Assembly: GCF_004143485.2 (NCBI RefSeq)
Contig: NZ_ML974131.1
Span: forward strand, 1 to 64,000
DNA length: 64,000 nucleotides
DNA from: Halorussus amylolyticus
GTDB taxonomy: Archaea; Halobacteriota; Halobacteria; Halobacteriales; Haladaptataceae
Reading direction: 5' to 3'
This document shows, in pieces, positions 1 to 8,296 of this stretch (within the stretch, counting starts at the first letter, position 1; every line of letters starts with the position of its first letter). Made by a program: the position numbers and the translations under genes. The notes under the pieces were generated by a model. That model saw nothing but the letters and a program-made list of their open reading frames with translations, did no database searches and was not told the DNA's origin.

Positions 1-137
1 GCGGCGGTCCCGCCGCGCTCGACGCCGAGGACCGGCACGCGCTCCGGTCGGTCGCTCGACGGGTCGAAACGCTGTCCGAGCGCGCGGCGAGCGCCGCGCG
101 CTCGGACGACTCAAGACGGTCGGGGGGACGCCGGTGA
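1..137 (+). CDS. C-terminal tail of an unknown protein (runs in from the left edge)
   Basis: An open frame enters from the window edge and ends with TGA at 135-137. The visible tail is about 44 residues, acidic and arginine-rich (it includes LDAEDRHALRSVARRVETL), as expected for a haloarchaeal cytoplasmic protein. Its stop overlaps the GTG start of the ParA-like gene at 134 (GTGA), so the two are probably co-transcribed and translationally coupled. The family cannot be recognised from this fragment. Confidence 0.5.
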   Translation, partial: GGPAALDAEDRHALRSVARRVETLSERAASAARSDDSRRSGGRR

Positions 138-802
138 TTCTCGCGGTCGCGGGCGGAAAAGGCGGCGTCGGCAAGTCAACCGTCTCGCTGAATCTCGGTG
201 CAGAACTCGACGCCGTGGTGGTGGACGCCGACCTCGGGATGGCCGACCTGCCGACCGACCGCGGCCCGGACCTCCACGACGTGCTGGCGGGTCGCGCCGA
301 CCCGGTCGAAGCCGTCCGCGAGGGCGGTCCCGTGGCCCTGCTCCCGTGCGGTCGCACGCTCGCCGGGGCGCGAGCGGGCGACGTGACCGCGCTCGCATCG
401 GCGGTCGAAGCCGTGGAGGCGACCTACGACCGGGTCGTCATCGACTCCCCCGCGGGGATGGCCGCCGACACGGGAATGGCGCTGTTGGCGGCCGACGCGG
501 CCGTCCTCGTGACCTCCACGCGAAAGTTCGCGCTTGCCGACGCCCTCCGAACGCAAGAACTCGCCCGCGAACTCGACGCCGGACTCGCGGCAGTCGCGCT
601 CAATCGTACCGGCGAGAAGGCGCCGACCGAACAGGTCCGGCGGTCGCTCGGCACGCCGGTCGTCGCGATTCCCGAGGACGACCGGGTTCGGCGCGCGCAG
701 CGCCACGGCTGGCCGGTGCGCGAAATCGGTCCGGAGAGCGTTCCGGTCGAGCGATTCGAGCGTCTCGGAGAAACAGTCCGATTTGCGACTCCTCAGTCCT
801 GA
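134..802 (+). CDS. MinD/ParA-family P-loop ATPase
   Basis: A 222-residue protein with an intact deviant Walker A (GGKGGVGKST, residues about 7-16), a Walker A' region (VVVDADLGMADL, about 28-39) and a Walker B-like stretch (YDRVVIDSPAG, about 98-108), the order typical of SIMIBI-class MinD/ParA ATPases. Such proteins switch between monomer and ATP-bound dimer and position cargo or division and motility machinery. Haloarchaea carry several MinD paralogues, most without an assigned partner, and there is no MinC/MinE here. The GTG start overlaps the preceding stop codon. It converges on the TFB gene with a 10-bp overlap of the coding ends. No obvious C-terminal membrane-targeting amphipathic helix is visible, so membrane binding is uncertain. 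Confidence 0.85.
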   Translation: MILAVAGGKGGVGKSTVSLNLGAELDAVVVDADLGMADLPTDRGPDLHDVLAGRADPVEAVREGGPVALLPCGRTLAGARAGDVTALASAVEAVEATYDRVVIDSPAGMAADTGMALLAADAAVLVTSTRKFALADALRTQELARELDAGLAAVALNRTGEKAPTEQVRRSLGTPVVAIPEDDRVRRAQRHGWPVREIGPESVPVERFERLGETVRFATPQS

Positions 803-1668
803 AGGTCGCGGTACGTCGTTCGGAGCGTGACCGCGGTCACGTCGGCCACCTCCGCGGCCTCTTTTTGGGTGACTCGGCGTCCGCGTTCGCGGGCCGCGGT
901 GTAGAGACACGCCGCCGCGAACCCGCTCGGGTCCCGGCCGCTCACGAGGTTCTCGTCGTGGCCGCGCTCGACCAGTTCGGCCGCGCGGCGCTCGACTCGC
1001 GGCGGAAGGTCGAGTCGGCTGGCGAACCGCGGGAGATACTCTCGCGGGTCGATGGGACCGATAGGCAGGCCGAGGTCGCGATTCAGCGCGCCGTACGCGG
1101 TCTTGAGTTCGTCGCGGGACGCCCGCGCGACGTCCAGAATCTCGTCGAGAGTCCGCGAGACCGCGGCGGTCCGACAGGTCGCGTACACCGCGGCCGACGC
1201 GAATCCCTCCAGCGACCGCCCGCGGAGCAGGTCCTCCGACTGGGCGGATTCGAACAGGACGCACGCCCGGTCTCTCACACTTTCGGGCAGTTGGAGCGCG
1301 CTCACCAGCCGCCGAATCTCGGTGAAGGCGTACACCTGATTTCGCTCGGTCTTCGAAGAGACGCGGGCGCGTTCGTGTTCCCTGCGCATTCGGGCGACCT
1401 GTCGGCGCTTTCGGCCGGTGAGGCGGAGGTTGGTGTCGCGACCGATTTCGGTCGTCAGCCCGCGGTCGTGGCGCGACCGGGTGAGGGGCGCGCCGGTTCG
1501 CTCGGCGTCGGTCTCGTCGTCGGCGAACGAGCGCCAGTCCGGCCCGCGGTCGATGCGGTCTTCGGCGACCACGAGACCGCAGTCGTTACAGACCGTCTCG
1601 TCGCAGTTCGCGCTCAGTCGTCCGTCGCACTCGGGGCACGTCTGTGCCGGGGCGTGTGCTTTGCTCAT
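793..1668 (-). CDS. tfb: Transcription initiation factor TFB (TFIIB-like)
   Basis: A 291-residue general transcription factor. An N-terminal zinc ribbon has two CxxC pairs at residues 11-14 and 27-30, followed by a B-finger/linker and two cyclin-like repeats (about 90-180 and 190-290). TFB bridges TBP on the TATA box, the BRE and RNA polymerase. I chose the ATG at 1668 because the Zn ribbon begins ten residues later and a TTTAAA element at 1697-1702 lies about 30 bp upstream on this strand. Haloarchaea encode multiple TFB paralogues forming alternative initiation programmes. This copy ends right after the second cyclin repeat, and its paralogue class cannot be assigned by eye. Confidence 0.93.
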   Translation of the reverse strand: MSKAHAPAQTCPECDGRLSANCDETVCNDCGLVVAEDRIDRGPDWRSFADDETDAERTGAPLTRSRHDRGLTTEIGRDTNLRLTGRKRRQVARMRREHERARVSSKTERNQVYAFTEIRRLVSALQLPESVRDRACVLFESAQSEDLLRGRSLEGFASAAVYATCRTAAVSRTLDEILDVARASRDELKTAYGALNRDLGLPIGPIDPREYLPRFASRLDLPPRVERRAAELVERGHDENLVSGRDPSGFAAACLYTAARERGRRVTQKEAAEVADVTAVTLRTTYRDLQD

Positions 1669-1819
1669 CACAGTTGGAGATTCGACCTGAAGCGCATTTA
1701 AACGAAGGTCGAACTGGGAAGAAACACCCGAAATCGGGGCGAAGAAGGTACCGGTAACCGGTAGGCTTCCGGTCGCCAGGGAGTTATTCTCTCCGATAAC
1801 ATACTCAAATTTTAAACCG

Positions 1820-2353
1820 ATGGCACGCCCAGTTTCGAACGTGACGCTCTCGGACATCGCGGACGGACTGGAAGTGACCACCCGCCAGCGCGACCGCGGA
1901 GTCGCGACGGTGGACGACACGGGCGACCTCCGGGAGCGACTCGCCGAGTTCGCGGCCGACCTGCCCTGCGACGGGCGTGCGGCCGCGACGATAATCGAAG
2001 GCCACACTTCAGGGAAGGCGGTCGGCGAGAGCGCGCGGGCGGCGGGCGTCGCGCCGATGACCGCGGCCAAGACGCTCCACCTGCTCGGTTTCGAAGGCGT
2101 CTCGCCGCTCACGCCCGAGGCCCACGGAATTCTCCGGGACTGGCTCTCGGCCGACCTCTCGCGGGCGGACGCCGAGACGCTGACCGGCGCGTCCGAGACG
2201 GAGTTCGCGCTCGCGACGTTCGTCGAGACCCACGACCCGATTCCGGGCGGTCACGAGGCGGTCGAATCGGCGCTCGCCTCGGACGGTGACGCCCGGATTT
2301 CGAAGCGCGACGGACTCGCCGAGGCGATGAGTTCGCCGAACGACCTCCTCTGA
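1820..2353 (+). CDS. Conserved-looking haloarchaeal protein, possible helix-turn-helix
   Basis: A 177-residue acidic, mainly helical protein that I do not recognise by name. Residues about 58-90 (GKAVGESARAAGVAPMTAAK and the following helix) resemble a helix-turn-helix as in sigma-like or resolvase HTHs. The C-terminal part contains repeated short helices. It starts at ATG 1820, divergent from TFB and only 3 bp from the end of the converging MinD-like gene, so it sits inside a MinD/TFB cluster. A regulatory role is inference from the HTH-like segment and context. No catalytic motif or membrane segment is visible. Confidence 0.65.
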   Translation: MARPVSNVTLSDIADGLEVTTRQRDRGVATVDDTGDLRERLAEFAADLPCDGRAAATIIEGHTSGKAVGESARAAGVAPMTAAKTLHLLGFEGVSPLTPEAHGILRDWLSADLSRADAETLTGASETEFALATFVETHDPIPGGHEAVESALASDGDARISKRDGLAEAMSSPNDLL

Positions 2354-2355
2354 AC

Positions 2356-3144
2356 TCAGGAGAGCGCGTCGGGAAGCAGTTCGTCTGTATCCACGTCGAA
2401 CAGCCTCGACTCCTCGAATTCGAGGTCGAGTTCGGCGTCGAACACGACTTCCGCGGCGCGGGCGACCGCGGGCGCGAAATCCGCCTCTGGTTCGGGTGCG
2501 CTTGCAGGAACTTCCTCGACACGCTGGGCCTCGCTCTCGGGAATCGCGGCGTCGGCGCTTCGAAGCGGCTGGTCAGCGGCCGCGCGATTCGCGAGGACGG
2601 CGTCCACGCTCGCGCCCACGTCGGCGATGCGCCCGCGAGCGCGCTGGACCGCGTCCACGCCGCGCTTGCTTGCGGGGGCGACCACTGCGACCCGGTCGGC
2701 GGCGGTCACGGCAGCGACGGTCTGGTTCGCGGCGACGGGGGGCGCGTCCACGATGACGTGGTCGAACTCGCTCGCGGCGTCGGCGAGCAGGTCCTCGAAT
2801 CGCCGGGCGGCCGCGGCGGTCTTCGCGCGGGCCATCCGCTCGAAGGGCGCGCGCGCCGGACAGAGTTCGAGTCGGCCCGCGAGGTCGGCGGTCGCGGGGT
2901 GTTCGCGCAGGCCGTCGGTGAGAGTTGGGGCCTCCGCGGTCGATTCGTCGTCGGTCACGAGTGCGGTCACGTCGGGGTCGATACGGCCCGAGACGTGGCG
3001 AGCGAGTCCCTCGGTGGCGAACGCGGCGTCGAGAATCGCCACTTCGCGGCCGTCGCGCGCGAGGGTCGCGCCGAGTTCGACCGCGAGTCGCGTGGTTCCT
3101 GCCCCGCCGGTCGCACCGACGAGGGCGGTGGTGAAGTGAGGCAT
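2356..3144 (-). CDS. MinD-like protein with degenerate Walker A
   Basis: A 262-residue protein with MinD/ParA architecture: a P-loop position at residues 10-17, a 'VAILDAAF' A'-strand near residue 33 and a 'FDHVIVDAPP' Walker B-like stretch near residue 129. The P-loop reads GATGGAGTTR, so both lysines of the KGGxGK(T/S)(T/S) signature are absent. ATP hydrolysis is therefore doubtful and it may bind nucleotide weakly or act as a pseudo-ATPase. The C-terminal 60 residues are acidic and probably disordered, ending DVDTDELLPDALS. It converges on the 1820-2353 gene with 2 bp between stop codons. TadZ/CpaE-like proteins are also known for atypical P-loops, but assignment to them would be speculative. 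Confidence 0.75.
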   Translation of the reverse strand: MPHFTTALVGATGGAGTTRLAVELGATLARDGREVAILDAAFATEGLARHVSGRIDPDVTALVTDDESTAEAPTLTDGLREHPATADLAGRLELCPARAPFERMARAKTAAAARRFEDLLADAASEFDHVIVDAPPVAANQTVAAVTAADRVAVVAPASKRGVDAVQRARGRIADVGASVDAVLANRAAADQPLRSADAAIPESEAQRVEEVPASAPEPEADFAPAVARAAEVVFDAELDLEFEESRLFDVDTDELLPDALS

Positions 3145-3218
3145 TGATTCGAAGTTGTCTCGCTATGATATAAAAGGGTCTGCTTCGGCTGTTGCGGACT
3201 CCGTCGGATTCCGTTCGG

Positions 3219-3647
3219 CTACTCGGTGTTCTGAATCTCCACCGCGATTTCGTCCAGCTTCTCGTCCGAGAGGTCCGGGCGCTCGCCCGCCACGGCGTGG
3301 ACCGGACTTCCGCCGTCGTCCTCGAATCGCGGGATGATGTGGCCGTGGACGTGGGGTACCTCCTGTCCGGCGGCCGGGCCGTCGTTGAACGCGACGTTCG
3401 CGGCGGGCGCATCGACCGCGTTCTGGACCGCGGTGTTGAGGCGATGGAGGACGCCGAAGACGTGGGCCGCGGTGTCCTCGGGCACCTCGCTCAGGGTCTC
3501 GTAGTGCTCTTTCGGAACGACGAGGGTGTGGCCCGGCGCGAGGGGGTTCGCATCGAGGAAGGCCATCGCCACGTCGTCCTCGAAGACGGTTCGACTCGGG
3601 ATTTCTCCGGCGACTATCTTGCAGAAGATGCAGTCGTCTTGGCTCAT
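3219..3647 (-). CDS. HIT-family nucleotide-binding hydrolase
   Basis: A 142-residue histidine-triad protein. The N-terminal CIFCKIVAGE motif (a Hint/PKCI-type signature with CxxC, residues 6-15) and the catalytic HVHGHIIPR triad (about residues 97-105) are both intact. HIT proteins hydrolyse nucleoside phosphoramidates, adenylylated amino acids or dinucleoside polyphosphates; the in vivo substrate of archaeal members is mostly unknown. The ATG at 3647 is preferred because it lies five residues before the conserved CIFC block; an extended upstream ATG (3683) adds a non-conserved tail. It is a single gene followed by a long palindromic region on its upstream side. Confidence 0.9.
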   Translation of the reverse strand: MSQDDCIFCKIVAGEIPSRTVFEDDVAMAFLDANPLAPGHTLVVPKEHYETLSEVPEDTAAHVFGVLHRLNTAVQNAVDAPAANVAFNDGPAAGQEVPHVHGHIIPRFEDDGGSPVHAVAGERPDLSDEKLDEIAVEIQNTE

Positions 3648-3754
3648 GGGTCTGTGGTTGGTTTTGTCGCCCCGATGTATCAAGGTTGAGGCTACTACTT
3701 CGAGATTGATTCTTGACCAACAGAGCCAGAGAGGTGTTATCTGCTGGCAAGAAG

Positions 3755-4089
3755 CTAGCTACTCCCGGTACCTATGAGACCGCACCACGCCCTCCCCAAC
3801 CGATTGCGATTCTCAGTCGTTCGCTCCTTTCAGTCGCTCACTCCTTCCGATTCTCATCCCTCGCGCGGTCGCACCCTTCGGGCGCGACTTCGCGCGCCGG
3901 GTGGTCGGCGAAAATACGCGATACTGACCAATCGACACGGCGCGCGCTGGCGCACCCCTCGTGGGTGCGCCACTGTCGCGCGAGGGATGACTGAGTGATG
4001 CGCCGGAGGCGCGAACGAAGGAATCGGCTGGGGAGGCGTGTGGCCCGGTGCTGTGCGGCGCGGTCCTCATAGGTACCGGGAGTAGCTAG
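3755..4089. repeat. 335-bp fold-back repeat with 24-bp perfect inverted ends
   Basis: The 24 bases at 3755-3778 (CTAGCTACTCCCGGTACCTA + TGAG) are exactly reverse-complemented at 4066-4089. Inside them further imperfect complementarity continues (CCTCCCCAACCGATT against AATCGGCTGGGGAGG; CATCCCTCGCGCG against CGCGCGAGGGATG), so the segment can fold back almost end to end. Between them is a GTGCGCCAC / GTGGGTGCGCC-type hairpin near 3940-3975. There is no plausible gene inside. It fills most of the 3648-4149 gap. It may be a non-autonomous mobile element or a cruciform-forming intergenic repeat. Confidence 0.7.
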
Positions 4090-4149
4090 TCTTGTCCGGT
4101 TTTGCTTTCAGCTCTCGTACTCCGCTTCTTGCTTCCCGCTTCTCGTTTC

Positions 4150-4575
4150 CTACTCCCGAGCGCGCTCACGAGCGCGGTCCTCGACGTTCTCCAGCGTCTC
4201 CGTGTCGAGCAGTCGCTCCAGTTTTCGCTCAAACTGCTCGTCGGTGAGTTCGCCCTGCGCGTATCGCTGTCGAAGCGTCTCCAGCGCATCGCGGTTGTTC
4301 GTCTCGACCGGCGTCTCGGATTCGGTCTTCGCCTCGGGTTCGGTCTCGCCGCCGTCCCAGGAGTCCTTCCACTCGCCGTCCCACCACTCCTCGATGTCGT
4401 CGTTGTCGCCGAACAGGAGCGCGATTATCGGCACGACGACGATGTACCCGAACAGGAGCGCGCCGAGCCACCAGCTCTGGCCGGTCAGCAACGCGGCGAG
4501 CCAGACGCCGGTCACCACCGTGCTCGCGATGGACGTCGCGTTCGCCCGGAGGCGCTCGGCGGGTGTCGCGGTCAT
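4150..4575 (-). CDS. Two-TM protein with C-terminal SHOCT domain
   Basis: A 141-residue protein with two hydrophobic segments (residues about 15-32 and 36-55), an acidic Trp-rich linker (DIEEWWDGEWKDSWD) and a C-terminal SHOCT-like helix pair (ALETLRQRYAQGELTDEQFE and following residues, about 97-130). SHOCT domains are short oligomerisation or scaffold modules often at the C-terminus of membrane proteins; no enzymatic function is known. A paralogue with the same plan lies at 13403-13798. It is divergent from ileS across about 130 bp that must contain both promoters. Confidence 0.8.
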   Translation of the reverse strand: MTATPAERLRANATSIASTVVTGVWLAALLTGQSWWLGALLFGYIVVVPIIALLFGDNDDIEEWWDGEWKDSWDGGETEPEAKTESETPVETNNRDALETLRQRYAQGELTDEQFERKLERLLDTETLENVEDRARERARE

Positions 4576-4703
4576 ACGGTGCCGATTGGATTGACACGCC
4601 TAAAAATACGCGGGTGACGCCGCTCGCTACTGACGAGACGCGCACGGACAGACCCGACTGCACAACCGAACCCAATTTAACTTCGCAGGAGAACACCTTG
4701 CAC

Positions 4704-7700
4704 ATGAGCAGATTTGCCGAAGTCGACGACCAGTACGACCCCGACGCGGTCGAGGACCGGGTGTTCTCGTACTGGGACGACGTGGACGCCTATCGGAAGG
4801 CCAAGGAGCACCGCGCCGACGCCGAGGACTTCTTCTTCGTGGACGGCCCGCCGTACACCTCCGGGGCGGCCCACATGGGAACGACGTGGAACAAGACGCT
4901 GAAGGACGCCTACATCCGCTATCTCCGGATGTCGGGCTACGACGTGACCGACCGGCCGGGCTACGACATGCACGGTCTGCCCATCGAGACGAAAGTCGAG
5001 GAGCAACTCGGCTTCGAGAACAAGAAGGACATCGAGGAGTTCGGCGAGGAGAACTTCATCGCCGAGTGCAAGGAGTTCGCGGAGGACCAGCTCGTCGGTC
5101 TCCAAGAGGACTTCAAGTCCTTCGGCGTCTGGATGGACTGGGACGACCCGTACAAGACCGTCAACCCCGAGTACATGGAGGCGGCGTGGTGGGGCTTCCA
5201 GCAGGCCCACGAGAAGGGACTCGTCGAGCAAGGCCAGCGGTCCATCTCGCAGTGTCCCCGATGCGAGACCGCCATTGCCAACAACGAGGTCGAGTACGAG
5301 GACGTGGAGGACCCCTCTATCTACGTGAAGTTCCCGCTCAAAGAGCGCGAAGGGTATCTCGTCATCTGGACCACGACGCCGTGGACCATCCCGGCCAACA
5401 CCTTCGTCGCGGTCGATTCGGACCTCACGTATCAGGGCGTTCGCGCCGAAAAGGACGGAGAATCGGAAGTCCTCTACGTCGCCGAGGAGTGCGTCGAAGG
5501 CGTACTAAAGGCGGGCCGGTACGACGACTACGAGGTCGCCGAAGAGGTCACGGGCGAGGACATGGTCGGCTGGGAGTACGACCACCCGCTCTCCGAGGAA
5601 GTCCCCGACCACCCCGACGGAGAGGGAACACTTCAAGTCTACGCCGCCGATTACGTGGAAGCCGACCGCACGGGCCTCGTCCACTCCGCGCCCGGCCACG
5701 GTGAGGAGGACTTCGAGCGCGGCACCGAACTCGGACTCGACATCTTCTGTCCCGTCGGCGGCGACGGCGTCTACACCGACGAAGGCGGCGAGTACGAGGG
5801 CCAGTTCGTGAAGGACGCCGACGAGGGCATCATCGCCGACCTCGAAGAAGCGGGCCTGATGCTCCGGTCGGACACCGTGAGTCACAGCTACGGTCACTGC
5901 TGGCGGTGCGACACCGGCATCCTCCAAATCGTGACCGACCAGTGGTTCATCACCATCACCGACATCAAAGACGAACTGCTGGACAACATCGAGGACAGCG
6001 AGTGGCATCCTGAATGGGCGCGGGATAACAGATTCCGCGACTTCGTGGAGGACGCCCCCGACTGGAACGTCTCGCGCCAGCGCTACTGGGGCGTTCCCAT
6101 CCCCATCTGGACGCCCGAAGACTGGTCGGGTGACATGTCCGAAGTCGTCGTCGTCGGCACCCGCGAAGAACTCGCGGAGAAGGTGGACCAAGACGTGGAC
6201 CCCGACGAGGTGGACATCCACAAGCCCACCGTGGACGACCTCACCATCACCGAGGACGGCACCACGTACACCCGTGTCAACGACGTGTTCGACGTGTGGC
6301 TCGACTCGTCGGTCGCGTCGTGGGGCACCCTCGACTTCCCGAGCGAGCAAGAGCAGTTCGAGGAACTCTGGCCCGCCGACCTCATCATGGAGGCCCACGA
6401 CCAGACCCGCGGGTGGTTCTGGTCGCAACTCGGCATGGGGAGCGCCGCGGTCGGCGAAGTTCCCTACAAGGAGGTACTGATGCACGGGTGGGCGCTCGCC
6501 GAGGACGGCCGGAAGATGTCGAAATCCATCGGCAACATCGTCGCGCCCGAGGAGGCCATCGACCGTCACGGCGCGGACCCGATGCGCGCGTTCCTGCTCC
6601 ACCAGAACCCGCAGGGCGACGATATGCGCTTCTCGTGGGACGAGATGGAGACGATGCAGCGCGACCTCAACATCTTCTGGAACGTGTTCCGGTTCCCGTT
6701 GCCGTACATGCGCTTGGACGGTTTCGACCCCGCCGAAACCGACCTCGAAGCGGTCGATTCGGACCTCGAACTCGTGGACGAGTGGATACTCTCGCGGCTC
6801 CAGACCGTGGTCGCCGAGATGACCGACCACTGGGACGACTACCGACAGGACCGGGCGCTCGGTGCCCTGCTCGACTTCGTGGTCGAGGACGTGTCCCGGT
6901 TCTACATTCAGGTCGTCCGCGAGCGCATGTGGGACGAAGCCGACAGCGCGAGCAAGCGCGCGGCCTACGCCACCTTCTACGAGGTGCTGTCGAAGCTCGC
7001 CGCGCTGTTCGCGCCCTACGCGCCGTTCGTCGCCGAGGAGGTCTACCAGAATCTCACCGGCGACGACGGCTACGACACGGTCCACATGCTCGACTGGCCC
7101 GAGGCCGACGACTACTGGCGCGACGAACAACTCGAAACCGACGTGACGCTCCTCCGCGCCGTCGAGGAGGCCGGGTCGAACGCCCGCCAGCAGGCCGAGC
7201 GAAAGCTCCGGTGGCCCGTCACGCGCGTCGTGGTCAATGCTGACGACGACCGGGTGGTCGAGGCCGTCGAGCGCCACAGCGACTTGCTCGCCGACCGACT
7301 CAACGCCCGCGAGGTCCAGGTCGTCGCGCCCGGCGAGAACTGGGGCGAACTCGAATACAGCGCCGAGGCCGACATGAGCGTCCTCGGCCCCGCGTTCGGC
7401 GACGACGCGGGTCGAGTCATGCGAGCCCTGAACGCCGCGCGCGTCGGGGAACAGTCCCTCGACGCGCTCGAAGCCGCGGTCGCCGAGGAGACCGGCATGG
7501 ACGTCGACCTCACCGACGAGATGGTCGAGTTCGTCACGCAGACTCCCGAGGGCGTCACCGGCGTCGGGTTCGACACCGACGGCGACCAGCGCGGGGTCGT
7601 CTACGTCGATACCGAACTCACCGACGACATCGAGAGCGAAGGGTACGCCCGCGAGGTCATCCGCCGGGTCCAGGAGATGCGCAAGGAGATGGACCTCGAC

Positions 7701-7901
7701 ATCGAACAGCGCGTGCGCCTCGAACTCGACGTGGCCGACGCTCGGGTCGCGGACCTCGTAGGACAGCACATGGACCTCGTGAAATCGGAGGTCCGCGCGG
7801 ACGAAGTGGGCGACGTTGACGACGGCCACCGAAAGACGTGGGATGTCGAAGGCGTCGAGATGGAGATTGCGGTCGTGGCGTTGGCGGAAGCACAGGCGTA
7901 G
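4704..7901 (+). CDS. ileS: Isoleucyl-tRNA synthetase
   Basis: A class I synthetase of 1065 residues, normal for archaeal IleRS, which charges tRNA-Ile. The HIGH-box equivalent is HMGT at residues 57-60 after PPYTSGAA, and the KMSKS loop (GRKMSKSIGN) is at about 602-611. Between them is the long CP1 editing insertion with the WTTTPWT motif near 230-237. The C-terminal anticodon-binding domain follows KMSKS. ATG 4704 gives the canonical start (MSRFAEVDD). An in-frame extension to 4563 lacks conservation and would read through the promoter region. It is a single-gene unit. Confidence 0.97.
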   Translation: MSRFAEVDDQYDPDAVEDRVFSYWDDVDAYRKAKEHRADAEDFFFVDGPPYTSGAAHMGTTWNKTLKDAYIRYLRMSGYDVTDRPGYDMHGLPIETKVEEQLGFENKKDIEEFGEENFIAECKEFAEDQLVGLQEDFKSFGVWMDWDDPYKTVNPEYMEAAWWGFQQAHEKGLVEQGQRSISQCPRCETAIANNEVEYEDVEDPSIYVKFPLKEREGYLVIWTTTPWTIPANTFVAVDSDLTYQGVRAEKDGESEVLYVAEECVEGVLKAGRYDDYEVAEEVTGEDMVGWEYDHPLSEEVPDHPDGEGTLQVYAADYVEADRTGLVHSAPGHGEEDFERGTELGLDIFCPVGGDGVYTDEGGEYEGQFVKDADEGIIADLEEAGLMLRSDTVSHSYGHCWRCDTGILQIVTDQWFITITDIKDELLDNIEDSEWHPEWARDNRFRDFVEDAPDWNVSRQRYWGVPIPIWTPEDWSGDMSEVVVVGTREELAEKVDQDVDPDEVDIHKPTVDDLTITEDGTTYTRVNDVFDVWLDSSVASWGTLDFPSEQEQFEELWPADLIMEAHDQTRGWFWSQLGMGSAAVGEVPYKEVLMHGWALAEDGRKMSKSIGNIVAPEEAIDRHGADPMRAFLLHQNPQGDDMRFSWDEMETMQRDLNIFWNVFRFPLPYMRLDGFDPAETDLEAVDSDLELVDEWILSRLQTVVAEMTDHWDDYRQDRALGALLDFVVEDVSRFYIQVVRERMWDEADSASKRAAYATFYEVLSKLAALFAPYAPFVAEEVYQNLTGDDGYDTVHMLDWPEADDYWRDEQLETDVTLLRAVEEAGSNARQQAERKLRWPVTRVVVNADDDRVVEAVERHSDLLADRLNAREVQVVAPGENWGELEYSAEADMSVLGPAFGDDAGRVMRALNAARVGEQSLDALEAAVAEETGMDVDLTDEMVEFVTQTPEGVTGVGFDTDGDQRGVVYVDTELTDDIESEGYAREVIRRVQEMRKEMDLDIEQRVRLELDVADARVADLVGQHMDLVKSEVRADEVGDVDDGHRKTWDVEGVEMEIAVVALAEAQA

Positions 7902-8011
7902 CACCGACAGAATTCGACTTTTCGAGTTGGTCGGAACCGTCGGAAAGCGGTTGGTTCCGAGCGCTCGCAAAAATGTTGTGACGTTACTGCTCTGTGGGTG
8001 TCCTTCGGACT

Positions 8012-8143
8012 CTACGGTTCAGGGCAGAAGTTTCCGCCATAGAGGCTCCCACACTCGACACCGACTTCGGCAGCGACCGGGTCAATTGCGATTGCAGTTA
8101 GTGCGACCGTTGCGAACAGCGCGAGTTTGATTTTCTTGTACAT
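8012..8143 (-). CDS. 43-residue peptide with a signal-like N-terminus
   Basis: This small frame starts at ATG 8143 and stops at TAG 8014-8012. It begins MYKKIKLALFATVALTAIAI, a lysine-positive N-region followed by a hydrophobic core, then DPVAAEVGVECG with an AxA-like site, and a short mature tail containing two cysteines (ECGSLYGGNFCPEP). This looks like a Sec-exported micropeptide, perhaps with a disulphide. It sits alone in the roughly 390-bp gap between ileS and prs. AT-rich sequence at 8150-8260 upstream could hold its promoter. No function is recognised. The signal-peptide architecture is the main evidence that it is a real gene. Confidence 0.55.
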   Translation of the reverse strand: MYKKIKLALFATVALTAIAIDPVAAEVGVECGSLYGGNFCPEP

Positions 8144-8296
8144 TCCTAACACGCCTCATTCATATGATATGACTGAGTGTAAATAAACATTTCTATATGG
8201 GATTTATTATCTTAAAAAAGGCTATGAACTATCGAAAAGCCACAATTATTTATCACTTCGAAACTTGGCGGTCCACCGGGTTCGATGGCGTCGCCG

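Noticed and set aside
3774-3998. Short plus-strand frames inside the fold-back repeat
   Set aside because: Arg/Ser/Pro-rich reading of palindromic DNA, no start context, no motif.
5505-7970. A very long open frame on the minus strand opposite ileS
   Set aside because: It is the mirror of GC-rich codon use of ileS (V/H/D/R-rich composition), has no recognisable motif, and ileS is intact with all its signatures.
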